From Leifsonia sp. EB41 (GTDB lineage: Bacteria > Actinomycetota > Actinomycetes > Actinomycetales > Microbacteriaceae): a DNA stretch of 64,000 nucleotides. The notes under the pieces were generated by a model that was not told the origin of the DNA, made no database searches, and saw nothing but the letters and a program-made list of their open reading frames with translations. Of the stretch, positions 23,434 through 32,054 are shown in pieces. The stretch lies in NCBI RefSeq assembly GCF_041262565.1, contig NZ_JBGCCJ010000001.1, positions 2,914,001-2,978,000 on the forward strand, read 5' to 3'. Every line of letters begins with the position of its first letter. Within the stretch, counting starts at the first letter, position 1. Made by a program: the position numbers and the translations under genes.

Positions 23434-25541
23434 CCGTGCGGTTCGGGGCCAGCTACTACCACGAGTATCAACCAGACGAGCGGTTGGAAACCGACCTCGA
23501 TCTGATGGTCGCCGCTGGCTTCACCACCATCCGTGTCGGTGAGTCGACGTGGGCGTCCTATGAGCCCACCGACGGTGAGATCTCCTTCGCTGCTTTGGAA
23601 CGGGTGGTCGACGCGGCTTACGAACGCGGGCTGGAGGTGATCGTCGGAACTCCGACGTATGCGATCCCTCCGTGGCTGGCTCGTGCCCATCCGGAGGTGA
23701 TGGCTGTCCTCGCCGACGGTCGCCCCGTCCCGTACGGCGGTCGTCAGAACGTCGACTTCACCAATCCAACCTTCCGCCGTTACGCCGAGCGGATCATCCG
23801 CGCGATGGGCGACGCGTTCGGGAACCGCCCGGGCGTGATCGGCTTCCAGGTCGACAACGAGATCGGTGTGTATCGGTTGGCCGGGGACGCCGTAATCAAC
23901 CGGTTCCGGCAGCATGTCGAGGAACGATTCGGGGATGTGGACAGCGTCAACGAGAAGTGGGGCCTCACCTACTGGAGTCAACGGCTGTCGTCATTCGACG
24001 ACTTGTGGGGGCCGGAGGGCAACACCAACCCGGGGTACGCCCTGGAATGGGCACGATTCCAGGCCACGCTCACCGTCGATTTCCTCACATGGCAACGCGA
24101 CATCTTGCGGGAGCATGTCGCCGCGGACCAGTTCATCTTCCACGACACCGTCGGCGGTGACAGCCTGGCCAGCACCGCTCTTCGCCCGATTGCGGAGGCG
24201 TTGGACCACACCGCGGTCAACGTCTACCTCCCGATGCAGAGAGCGCTCGAACGGCCGCAAGCCCCGGATGAGTTCACCACAGGGTTGGCCCCGTGGTGGC
24301 TTCTTGACGCTGGCCCGTCGGTTCCGCAGTGGAAAGCCGACCTCGCGTACAGCCTGCGCGGGCCGCGCGGATCCGCATTCGCGGTCACCGAAGCTCAGGC
24401 CGGTTCAATCGGCGCACAGGCAACCCACGTGCCGCCGTTTCCCGGCCAGCTGCGCTTGCTCGCGTACCTGTTCGCGTCTCGTGGTGCAGACCTGCTCGCG
24501 TACTGGCATTGGCACACGCTCCATTACGGTGCAGAAACGTTCTGGGGCGGTGTCCTCGGACACGACCTGGAGCCCGGCCGGATCTACCGAGAGGTGGCCG
24601 AGCTAGGCGCGGAGCTTCGCGAACTCACCCCCAAGCTTGAAGGCGCTGTGCCTGATGCGGACATCGCAGTGCTGTACTCACGAGACTCATTGCAGGCGTT
24701 GGAGTTCGACCCGATGCTTCTCGTCCCCGGCACGGCGCAGCCTGATGTGCACAGCTACCACCGGGTGTTCATGCGGATGTACAACGCCGCCGTCGACGAC
24801 GGATTCCAAGTCCGTGTCGTCCACCCGGACTCCGACTGGTCCGGGGAGAAGGTACTGCTCGTTCCTGCACTTTACGTTGCGGACGAAACCCTGCTTCAAC
24901 GCTTGGTCGAGCACGCCGCCAATGGGGCCCATGTTCTTCTCACGTTCCGTTCGGGTTACGCGGACGAATGGGTTCGAGCCCGTTGGGAATCAGCGCCGGG
25001 TCTGCTGCGCGACGCGGTGGGCGCGTCGTACCAGGAGTCATCGACGATCATCGGGTCACGGCGCCTGACATCCACCCCTTCCGCGGACGCACCTGCCTTG
25101 ACCCTGCCTGCGGAAGCGTACGCGGAGGCATGGATGGACCTCCTCGTCCCCGAGGAGGCCGAGGTCCTCGCCAGCGTCGACGACCCGTTCCTGGGCGCAT
25201 ACGCGGCGATCACCAGCAACAGGGTGGGACAAGGACGGATGACCTGGGTTGGAGTCCTTCCCGATCAGGATTCGATGTCCGTCCTGGTGCGGTGGGCGCT
25301 TTCTGAGCGAGGCAGCGACCCGGTCGCGGACTGGTGGGCTGAGCGCCCGAAGAGCGTGAATGTCACCAGTGTGCGCAGCCCGGAGGGTGCACGAATCTGG
25401 TTCGTCTCCAACAGCAGTTGGGAAGGGGCAGCCCTGCCTGTGCCCTCCGGCGTCGGATTTACCGACACTCGAACAGGCGCGATCGTTTCCGGCTTCCTCA
25501 CCCTCGGATCGTGGTCCAGCATCGTCCTCACCCAGCGGTGA
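23430..25541 (+). CDS. Glycoside hydrolase family 42 beta-galactosidase
   Basis: The gene encodes 703 residues from GTG 23430 (a second GTG at 23436 is possible). The family-42 barrel is complete: GASYYHEYQPDERLETDLDL at the N-terminus, acid/base E144 in FQVDNEIGVY, nucleophile E321 in AVTEAQAGS, and the trimerisation and beta-galactosidase C-terminal domains (VLLVPALYVADE, GRMTWVGVLP). It has no signal peptide. The enzyme cleaves terminal beta-galactosides (some members act on alpha-L-arabinopyranosides) inside the cell. As last gene of the LacI-controlled operon, after an importer and a GH3 enzyme, it suggests that the imported oligosaccharide contains beta-galactosyl or arabinopyranosyl units. 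Confidence 0.93.
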   Translation: MTVRFGASYYHEYQPDERLETDLDLMVAAGFTTIRVGESTWASYEPTDGEISFAALERVVDAAYERGLEVIVGTPTYAIPPWLARAHPEVMAVLADGRPVPYGGRQNVDFTNPTFRRYAERIIRAMGDAFGNRPGVIGFQVDNEIGVYRLAGDAVINRFRQHVEERFGDVDSVNEKWGLTYWSQRLSSFDDLWGPEGNTNPGYALEWARFQATLTVDFLTWQRDILREHVAADQFIFHDTVGGDSLASTALRPIAEALDHTAVNVYLPMQRALERPQAPDEFTTGLAPWWLLDAGPSVPQWKADLAYSLRGPRGSAFAVTEAQAGSIGAQATHVPPFPGQLRLLAYLFASRGADLLAYWHWHTLHYGAETFWGGVLGHDLEPGRIYREVAELGAELRELTPKLEGAVPDADIAVLYSRDSLQALEFDPMLLVPGTAQPDVHSYHRVFMRMYNAAVDDGFQVRVVHPDSDWSGEKVLLVPALYVADETLLQRLVEHAANGAHVLLTFRSGYADEWVRARWESAPGLLRDAVGASYQESSTIIGSRRLTSTPSADAPALTLPAEAYAEAWMDLLVPEEAEVLASVDDPFLGAYAAITSNRVGQGRMTWVGVLPDQDSMSVLVRWALSERGSDPVADWWAERPKSVNVTSVRSPEGARIWFVSNSSWEGAALPVPSGVGFTDTRTGAIVSGFLTLGSWSSIVLTQR

Positions 25542-25616
25542 GCAATCGTTGATGTCACAGGAAAACCAACGTACTTGCGGTGCGGCGTCGCCATCCGATG
25601 GCGGGCGCCGCCTGGC

Positions 25617-25820
25617 TCAACGGACATCCGGTCGCATCGCCAGGTAGGCCTCGATGGCGGCCATCTTGCCGTGCACAGTGAATCGGAAGCTCGAAACGGC
25701 CTCGGCCGTGTCGACGACCGCGTCGAGCGCTTCGACGAGTCGATGCCGGAAGACCTGGAACGGCTCGTACCACTCGCAGTCCCAGTGGAAGTGGGGCACG
25801 AACAGTGCGGAGTTCTGCAT
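25617..25820 (-). pseudogene. Truncated GH38 alpha-mannosidase, N-terminal remnant
   Basis: A 67-codon frame encodes PHFHWDCEWYEPFQVFRHRL, then TVHGKMAAIEAYLAMRPDVR, then a stop. This is the N-terminal signature of GH38 alpha-mannosidases (the His-x-Asp zinc-binding region HWDxEWY and the following pair of conserved segments). Full-length members have 800-1000 residues, so the gene is a remnant missing nearly everything, including the nucleophile. There is no convincing ribosome-binding sequence. It lies directly downstream of a LacI gene in the same direction, as a former operon gene might. Nothing else is recognisable between 25542 and 25838. Confidence 0.75.
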
Positions 25821-25838
25821 CGAGAGGAGGGCTTTCTG

Positions 25839-26888
25839 TTAGCTCGGGAAGCCAGACGACGTGCGCGCAGCGTTGGCGGGCTCCCAGTCGGAAGCGACCG
25901 GTGCCGTTGACGCGCGGCGAATCAGTTCCGGCTCGAACAGCAGTTCGCCGTTCTCCACTGGCCGGCGGTGGACCATCCGAGTGAGCAGTGCCACGACCGC
26001 TTGCGAGAGCCGGTCAATCGGCTGGCGGAGGGTCGTCAGTGGTGGTTCGACGAAATCCAGAGGAAGCGCGTCGTCGTATCCGATCACCGACAGTTCGGCA
26101 GGCACGGAGATGCCCCGCCTCCGGGCAGCACGAATCACCCCCAGGGCCATCTCGTCGCTCGCTGCCACGATTGCGGTGACCCCACGACCGAGGAGCGTCT
26201 CGGTCGCAGCGTAGCCTCCTTCAGTCGAGTACTCGGTGTGAACGATGGGGCACGAGTCGGCTGCTGCGAGGCCGCCGACGTCCTGTACGCCGCGGAGGAA
26301 GCCGCGCGCGCGTCGATCGCTCGGGCGGTTGCCGATCGGGCCTGCGGCGAGTCCGATGCGCCGGTGGCCGAGGGACCACAGGTGGTCGACGGCGATCCGC
26401 GCGGCGACATCGTCGTTGGTCGACAGGGTCGGTGAAGGCACGCGCGGAAACGCCCCGTTGATGCACACGAACGGGATTTCGCGCATCGCCAGAAGGTTGG
26501 GCACGGAGGGGTCGGCCTCGTCGAGGGTGTTGCTCGCGGAGACGAAGACGGCGCCCACGATTCCGAGGTCGGCCATCGCCGCGATGAAGTCGAATTCCTG
26601 CGAGCTTCCACCCGGGGCAGACGCGATCACCCCCCTGAAGCCCTGAGTGTTGAGTCCTTCACCGAGGCGCTCGCACAGCTGGGCAAAGAACGGATCGGTC
26701 AATCCGGGTGTGATCAGAAGGACGACGTTCGATGTCGATGCTTTTGAATATCCGACGCGGCGCATGGCATCTTCCACCGTCTTGCGGGTGGTGGGAGCAA
26801 CGATGCCCCGGTTATTGATGACCCTGCTGACCGTCGCTTCGCTGACTCCGGCTGCTTCCGCGACGTCGCTGATGCCGACGCGTGCCAT
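25839..26888 (-). CDS. LacI-family transcriptional regulator of the alpha-galactoside locus
   Basis: The gene encodes 349 residues. The helix-turn-helix at residues 5-25 reads ISDVAEAAGVSEATVSRVIN, followed by a hinge helix and a periplasmic-binding-like sensor (VVLLITPGLTDPFFAQL, GHRRIGLAAGPIGNR, TAIVAASDEMALGVIRAA, LSVIGYDDALPLDF). It is the last intact gene of a minus-strand unit that holds a glycosidase, an importer and a GH36-like enzyme, 48 bases after the GH36-like gene. It probably represses that unit and perhaps the divergent GH110-like gene at 33455. No operator as clear as those of the 18048 regulator is visible; TGCAATTA is shared by 26923-26930 and 33391-33398. Confidence 0.9.
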   Translation of the reverse strand: MARVGISDVAEAAGVSEATVSRVINNRGIVAPTTRKTVEDAMRRVGYSKASTSNVVLLITPGLTDPFFAQLCERLGEGLNTQGFRGVIASAPGGSSQEFDFIAAMADLGIVGAVFVSASNTLDEADPSVPNLLAMREIPFVCINGAFPRVPSPTLSTNDDVAARIAVDHLWSLGHRRIGLAAGPIGNRPSDRRARGFLRGVQDVGGLAAADSCPIVHTEYSTEGGYAATETLLGRGVTAIVAASDEMALGVIRAARRRGISVPAELSVIGYDDALPLDFVEPPLTTLRQPIDRLSQAVVALLTRMVHRRPVENGELLFEPELIRRASTAPVASDWEPANAARTSSGFPS

Positions 26889-26936
26889 GGTGGCCCCCGT
26901 TCCCTATAGCTGCTCGAACTGATGCAATTACGTCAA

Positions 26937-28757
26937 TTATCGAGCATAAACTTTCAGACGGACAGGGCGGCGACTCAGCGTCAGGAGACCGCCGGTCGGC
27001 ACTTCCACGTCGAGGAGCGTTGCGGATCCGTCGAGCAGCACCGAGTCGATGAGCCGTCCCTCGGCGTCGCGGACCGTGAGCTCCACCGAATCGAGAGTGT
27101 CCGTGCCGCGGAGTACGACACCGCTCGCGTCTGCGTTTGCGATGTGCACGATGCGCCAGTCGCCCTGCGGTACCTCGACCGTGACCGGCGCATATCGGCC
27201 GATCACGTGCACACGATTGTCAGCCGCCCTCACGATCGGGTAGCCCAGGTCGGGACGCTCCGGCCGGAAGCTGCCGTGGAGGAGCGTATTCGCGTTCTCC
27301 TTCCAGAACTCGATCCAGAAGCCCAGGACACGGCGTTGAGAATCGGAAAGAGCCACCAAGTCGACGGAGACCTGGGGCACTCCGAAGAGGGTGTTGATCA
27401 GATGCTGGGCGACGCGCTCCGGGCTGTCCTGGTCCCCCCACATCACCGGGTCAGAGTGGATGGAGACGCCGGGTGACGTCAGGCGGAGATCGACGATGCC
27501 CAGCCGATTCTGCAGCGGGCTCAGCGGGCAGTCTGAGACGCGGAGCATGGTCGCGTATCGGGCGGCCGCGGGGCCGATGTAGGGCTCGCGGAACTCGAGC
27601 ATAAGTTCTGGCCGGATCGCCGCTGCCTGCTCCGTGAGCTCGCGGAGCAGCTGGAGGGCGGAGACCTCGACGGACGCGCCGTCCGCGTCAGCGGGTGGCG
27701 CTTGATCGTGGTCGCGGGCGAACCGTTCGAGGAAGTCGATCTTGAGACCGTGGGCGCCGGTGGTCTCGAGCAGACGCAGCAGGCGTCCGACAAGGTGCGC
27801 CCGAGCCGCGGGGGAGCGGGGATCGAGAACGGCGGTCTCGAGATCCGGCTCGTCGGCCACGATTGCAGCCTTGTCGAGCTGATAAGCCTCCGACCGGTAG
27901 CCGATGAAGGGCGTTCCCACCCACCACATGGTGCGCATCCCGAGCTGTTCGACCGATCGCACGAAGGCTCTCGGGTCGGGGAATGCGCCGGCCTCGGGCC
28001 GCCAGTCGCCGGCCGTTCCGTAGCCGCGGCCCGTTTCACGGGTCTGCCAGCCGTCGTCGACGATGACGGTGCCGAACCCGTACTTCGCGGCCTCGTGGAG
28101 CTGCGGGAGCAGGGTCCGCTCGGTGACGTCGAGGTGGACCGCGTACCAGGTGCAATAGACGGGGAGTTCGTTGATCGACGGGACCGGCTCGACGGCACCC
28201 CACAGGAGCCGGGTGACGGCTCCTGTGGAATCCGCGAACGTGCGACCGCCTGCGTCCAGGATCACTGTCATCGACTGGCCGTCGATCCCATCCCATTCGA
28301 ACGAGACGAGCATGTCGCCGCTCTCCTCCACGATGCCGGCGCGCATGTGCAGCGGGTGGGGCCCGCGATCGGCGCCGACTGTCAGGATCGACCGGTCGTC
28401 GGTCGCGACGAGGTTGACGACGGCCATTCCGTCCAAGGGTGAAGCCCTCAGCGCGTCGCCCCATGAAGGCGGGATGGACCCATGTGGTGCCGTGCTGCCT
28501 GGCCGCCACAGGGTCACAGCGTCGGCAGCGGGAACGCGCAGCGAAAGCGTGAACGACCCTGAGCTGTCGGGCCCGACGTTCAGGACGATCAACCCCTCCG
28601 CGGTGTGTCCCTGCCGGATCGGAGGCAGAGCGATCTCCGTCGCAGCGGAGAGCGTGCCGCGCACGTGCGGCGCGCCGTCGACGCTGAAGACCTGGCTGGC
28701 GCCCGACGGCTGCACTCCCGGGATCCACACGGAGTCATCGATGAGTTGGCTGGTCAT
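26937..28757 (-). CDS. GH36-like alpha-galactosidase (clan GH-D)
   Basis: The gene encodes 606 residues. I start at ATG 28757 (MTSQLIDDSVW), preceded by AGGAACTCC; the longer open frame upstream is a shadow of the permease gene. The central barrel has VIVDDGWQTRETG, nucleophile candidate D341 in LKIDFLERF and acid/base candidate D409 in RVSDCPLSP, as in GH36/GH27 enzymes. An N-terminal beta-domain and a C-terminal beta-domain (about residue 520 on) flank it. There is no signal peptide, so it acts on imported oligosaccharides. It lies in one unit with importer no. 3 and close to a GH110-like gene, which supports alpha-galactoside specificity. GH36 also contains alpha-N-acetylgalactosaminidases, which I cannot exclude. 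Confidence 0.85.
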   Translation of the reverse strand: MTSQLIDDSVWIPGVQPSGASQVFSVDGAPHVRGTLSAATEIALPPIRQGHTAEGLIVLNVGPDSSGSFTLSLRVPAADAVTLWRPGSTAPHGSIPPSWGDALRASPLDGMAVVNLVATDDRSILTVGADRGPHPLHMRAGIVEESGDMLVSFEWDGIDGQSMTVILDAGGRTFADSTGAVTRLLWGAVEPVPSINELPVYCTWYAVHLDVTERTLLPQLHEAAKYGFGTVIVDDGWQTRETGRGYGTAGDWRPEAGAFPDPRAFVRSVEQLGMRTMWWVGTPFIGYRSEAYQLDKAAIVADEPDLETAVLDPRSPAARAHLVGRLLRLLETTGAHGLKIDFLERFARDHDQAPPADADGASVEVSALQLLRELTEQAAAIRPELMLEFREPYIGPAAARYATMLRVSDCPLSPLQNRLGIVDLRLTSPGVSIHSDPVMWGDQDSPERVAQHLINTLFGVPQVSVDLVALSDSQRRVLGFWIEFWKENANTLLHGSFRPERPDLGYPIVRAADNRVHVIGRYAPVTVEVPQGDWRIVHIANADASGVVLRGTDTLDSVELTVRDAEGRLIDSVLLDGSATLLDVEVPTGGLLTLSRRPVRLKVYAR

Positions 28758-28777
28758 GGATGCAGGAGTTCCTATCG

Positions 28778-29704
28778 CTACTTGCTGCCGGTGAATGAGA
28801 CGCCGCCGACGATCTGCTTCTGGGCGACGAAGAAGATGACGACGCAGGGCAGGACGACGACGATGGCGGTCGCCATCAGAAGCGGGGTGTTGGTGCCGTT
28901 GACCGACGAGAAGCCGGCCAGGCCGAGAGGGAGCGTCTTCCAGCGGTCGGACGTGAGGTAGATCGCCGGCGTGAGGAAGTTGTTCCAAGAGGCCATGAAC
29001 TGCAGCACGGCAGCCGCGACGATGACAGGCTTCGAGAGGGGCAGGTAGATCGACCGCCAGATCCGGAACCAGCCGGCCCCGTCCACGATCGCTGCGTCGG
29101 TGAGCGACAGCGGCAGTCGCAGATAGAACTGGCGGAACAGGAAGATGAAGAACGGCGATCCGAGCATCGCGGGCAGGATGATCGGGTATAGCGAGTTCAT
29201 CATGTCCAGCTGGCGGAAAAGGACGAACTGCGGCACGAGCGTTACTTCGCCGGGGAGAAGCATCGTCGCAAGGATGACGCCGAAGACGATTCCCGCGCCC
29301 CGGGCCGGGATCCTCGCCAGGGCGAATCCGACCAGGGACGACACGACCACCGTGGCGACGACGGGGATGACGGTGCTCAGGACGCTGTTCGTGAGGTACT
29401 GCCAGAACGGGAAGCTGTTGAGGCCGTCGACATAGTTCGAGAACTGCCACTGCACGGGCCAGAGGGCGATGCCGCCGGAAGCGACGCCGAAGCGCGTGCG
29501 CAGCGAGGTCGCGATCATCCACAGGAACGGATAGGCGAAGACGAACGACCCCACGACGAGGATGACGACCTGGATCGCCCTGCGCGGGCGAGAAGCCTCC
29601 CCGGGGATCATCGGCCGTCTCCGGCGTCGGGATCTCGGCGCCTGATCCTCGACCAGAGTGGCCGGCGCTTCCATGACCGGGGTTGCGATGTCATCAGCGG
29701 ACAC
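28778..29704 (-). CDS. Carbohydrate ABC transporter permease (MalG-type)
   Basis: The gene encodes 308 residues. I chose GTG 29704, since AAGGAGG lies about 7 bases upstream of it; an in-frame ATG at 29764 would overlap the partner permease by 71 bases and lacks such a site. A basic N-terminal tail (RSRRRRRPMIPGEASRPRR) precedes six membrane helices. The ATPase-contact loop reads TDAAIVDGAG and the end QKQIVGGVSFTGSK is typical of MalG-like proteins. It overlaps the other permease by 11 bases and lies 20 bases before the GH36-like gene. Confidence 0.92.
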   Translation of the reverse strand: MSADDIATPVMEAPATLVEDQAPRSRRRRRPMIPGEASRPRRAIQVVILVVGSFVFAYPFLWMIATSLRTRFGVASGGIALWPVQWQFSNYVDGLNSFPFWQYLTNSVLSTVIPVVATVVVSSLVGFALARIPARGAGIVFGVILATMLLPGEVTLVPQFVLFRQLDMMNSLYPIILPAMLGSPFFIFLFRQFYLRLPLSLTDAAIVDGAGWFRIWRSIYLPLSKPVIVAAAVLQFMASWNNFLTPAIYLTSDRWKTLPLGLAGFSSVNGTNTPLLMATAIVVVLPCVVIFFVAQKQIVGGVSFTGSK

Positions 29705-30752
29705 GGCGCTGCCTCCTTCGGCTCGGAGCGGCGGACTCGTAGTAGACCCAGAAGGAGCTTCCACGGAAGATGAGCGCGGTGAGGATGAGGATCATCACCA
29801 GCAGGATCCACGCAAGTGCAGAGGCGTAGCCCATCTTGAAGAACTGGAAACCGTTCTGGAACAGGTAGTAGACGTAAAAGAGGAGCGAGTTCGCGGGGCC
29901 TCCGCCGTTCTGAGTGACAAGGTAGCCCTGGGTGAAGATCTGCATCGCACCGATCAGGCCCGTGACGACGTTGAAGAAGATCACCGGGCTTATCTGGGGG
30001 ACGGTGATGCTCCACATCTGCCGGATCCGGCCTGCACCGTCGAGCTGAGCCGCCTCGTACAGCTCGGTGGGGACGTCTTGGAGGCCGGCCAGGTAGATGA
30101 TCATGTTTCCGCCGACGGTCCAGAGGCTCATCAGGATCACGGCGGGGAGCGCCCAGTTCGGATCGTTGAACCAGCTCGGTCCCTGTATGCCGAACAAGGC
30201 GAGGACGCCGTTGACCAGACCGTAGTTCGGGTTGAAGACCCACAGGAAAAGGACGGTCTGCGCGACGCCTGTGACAAGGCTGGGCAGGTACCAGATTGTG
30301 CGGAAGATGTGGATTCCCCGGACTTTGACGTTCATCAACAGCGCGACGGCCAGGGAGAGGACGGTCTGCAATGGAACGCTGACGACCGCGTAGGTGAGAG
30401 TCACCTTGATCGCCTGACCGAGAAGGGGGTCTGCCGCAGCCTTTTGGTAGTTGCTCAGGCCGGAGAAAACCGGGGGGTTGATCAGGTCCCAGTCGAAGAA
30501 CGACAGGCCGAGCGAGTAAATCATCGGACCGACAGTGAACAGGAGGAATCCGAAGATCCACGGTGAGACGAAGAGCCAGAAGGCGGCGGTGGTCTTACTG
30601 AGCCACCGCCGCCTCACGGCGACTGCGAACCCGCCCGCTACGAGTGCCGCGAGGGCGATGACCAGCAGCGCGAAGGCGACGATCGGGCGCAGGCCCGGTT
30701 CGATGCCGACCCACTGCAGGAAGTCCTCCAGCGCCTGAATGAGGGGGCTCAT
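29694..30752 (-). CDS. Carbohydrate ABC transporter permease (MalF-type)
   Basis: The gene encodes 352 residues, longer than usual because of an extra N-terminal membrane helix (IVAFALLVIALAALVAGGFA) before the standard six. The ATPase-contact loop reads YEAAQLDGAG. It starts 5 bases after the stop of the binding-protein gene. With that protein and the 28778-29704 permease it forms importer no. 3, again without a linked ATPase. Confidence 0.92.
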   Translation of the reverse strand: MSPLIQALEDFLQWVGIEPGLRPIVAFALLVIALAALVAGGFAVAVRRRWLSKTTAAFWLFVSPWIFGFLLFTVGPMIYSLGLSFFDWDLINPPVFSGLSNYQKAAADPLLGQAIKVTLTYAVVSVPLQTVLSLAVALLMNVKVRGIHIFRTIWYLPSLVTGVAQTVLFLWVFNPNYGLVNGVLALFGIQGPSWFNDPNWALPAVILMSLWTVGGNMIIYLAGLQDVPTELYEAAQLDGAGRIRQMWSITVPQISPVIFFNVVTGLIGAMQIFTQGYLVTQNGGGPANSLLFYVYYLFQNGFQFFKMGYASALAWILLVMILILTALIFRGSSFWVYYESAAPSRRRQRRVR

Positions 30753-30757
30753 GGCGC

Positions 30758-32017
30758 CTACTTTCCGTCGAGTGCGGCTTGGCAGGCCTTGTTGAGCTCG
30801 GGCAGCACGGTCGAGGGGGACTCATGCCCGGACCCGACGGCGGTCCGCGATCCGAGGTCGGTGGTCAGTTTTGTCTCGATCACAGTCGTCTGCTTGACGG
30901 ACGGCGTCATCTTCGACTGGTCGACGGCGGAGATGAACGTCTTCAGATCGAGGTCGGGTGCGGCCGCGCGGAACGGCTTCTCCGCGGCCGCGATGACCGG
31001 CACGCCGAGCGAGGAGGTCTTCGTCGTGAGGAGGTCCTGGGCGCGCTTGTCTGTGGAGACGAAGTCGACGAACGTCTTGGCCGCCTTGGTCTGGGCGGCG
31101 TTGGCGGTCTTCGAGATGCCGAGACCGTCGATCTCCATCGGCTCGCCCTTTCCGGGCACGGGCACGACGGCGAAGTCCGACGCGTTCTTCAGCCCGGCCA
31201 GCTGCGCGATGTTCCACGGGCCGAAGTCCGGATACATCGCGATGCGCCCGATGCTTAGCCAATCGAACATATCCTGTCCCTGCGCGTCGAGGAGGGTCGG
31301 CGCGTATCCGTTAGGACCCTGAGCCGCGATGACCTGGTCGGCCGCCCGGGTGGAGGCGGCCGAGTCGAACTCGCAGGTCTTGCCGTTGGCGCTGTACTCC
31401 GAGCCGCCTTCGGCCGTCAGCCAGCCCTGATACCAGAGGGGCGCCGAGCCGTAGACCTTGTCCTTGCCGCTCCCGGAGGTGAGCTTGGCGCCTGCCGCGG
31501 CGAACTCGTCGGGGGTCATCGGAGTGCTCGCGTCGGGCACAGCGACGCCGCTCTTCTCGAACAAGGTCTTGTTGATCGCCATGACCTTGGTCTTCACGGT
31601 GAAGGGGGTCTCGTAGTACTTGCCGTCGACCTTCGCGCTCTCTGCGATATTCGGCGAGTAGTACGCGGAGGGATTGAGTTCGACCGGCTGATAGGCGCTC
31701 ACGAAGCTGGCAAGGGAGGTGTTGGAGATTTGCGAGACGGTCGGTGCGGTGCCGCCGGCGATCGTCGTCTGGAGTTGCTGCTCGTAGTTGTTCTGCACCC
31801 ACGTGGATTCGACCTTGATATCGGGGTGCGCCTTCTCGAAGGCTGCGACGATCGCCTTGATCGTCGCGTTCTCCTGGTTGTTGCCCCAGTGGGCGAACGT
31901 GATCGTGGCGCCCGACCCGTTGTCGGACCCGCCGCCTGGAGCGTGGCTGCAACCGGCCAGCAGTGCAAGGACGCCGGCGGCGGCCAGCGCTGCGAGGAAT
32001 TTCGTCTTCTTCATCAT
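30758..32017 (-). CDS. Sugar ABC transporter substrate-binding lipoprotein
   Basis: The gene encodes 419 residues from ATG 32017 (a second ATG follows directly), with AAAGGCGAA upstream. The signal peptide ends in a lipobox (LALLAGCSHAP). It is a cluster B/D solute-binding protein (ITFAHWGNNQENATIKAIV, FEKAHPDIKVESTWV, WLSIGRIAMYPDFGPW, DGLGISKTANAAQTKAAKTF). It delivers the presumed alpha-galactoside to the permeases encoded immediately downstream. It follows the all-alpha-barrel glycosidase gene after 37 bases. Confidence 0.93.
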   Translation of the reverse strand: MMKKTKFLAALAAAGVLALLAGCSHAPGGGSDNGSGATITFAHWGNNQENATIKAIVAAFEKAHPDIKVESTWVQNNYEQQLQTTIAGGTAPTVSQISNTSLASFVSAYQPVELNPSAYYSPNIAESAKVDGKYYETPFTVKTKVMAINKTLFEKSGVAVPDASTPMTPDEFAAAGAKLTSGSGKDKVYGSAPLWYQGWLTAEGGSEYSANGKTCEFDSAASTRAADQVIAAQGPNGYAPTLLDAQGQDMFDWLSIGRIAMYPDFGPWNIAQLAGLKNASDFAVVPVPGKGEPMEIDGLGISKTANAAQTKAAKTFVDFVSTDKRAQDLLTTKTSSLGVPVIAAAEKPFRAAAPDLDLKTFISAVDQSKMTPSVKQTTVIETKLTTDLGSRTAVGSGHESPSTVLPELNKACQAALDGK

Positions 32018-32054
32018 TTCGCCTTTGATCGTGATGGTGAGGGTTGGGTTGGGT

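Noticed and set aside
26937-29522. Single open frame of 861 codons covering the GH36-like gene and more
   Set aside because: The first 255 codons are antisense-free shadow of the MalG-type permease in another frame, rich in Arg and Pro. The protein with domain structure begins at 28757.
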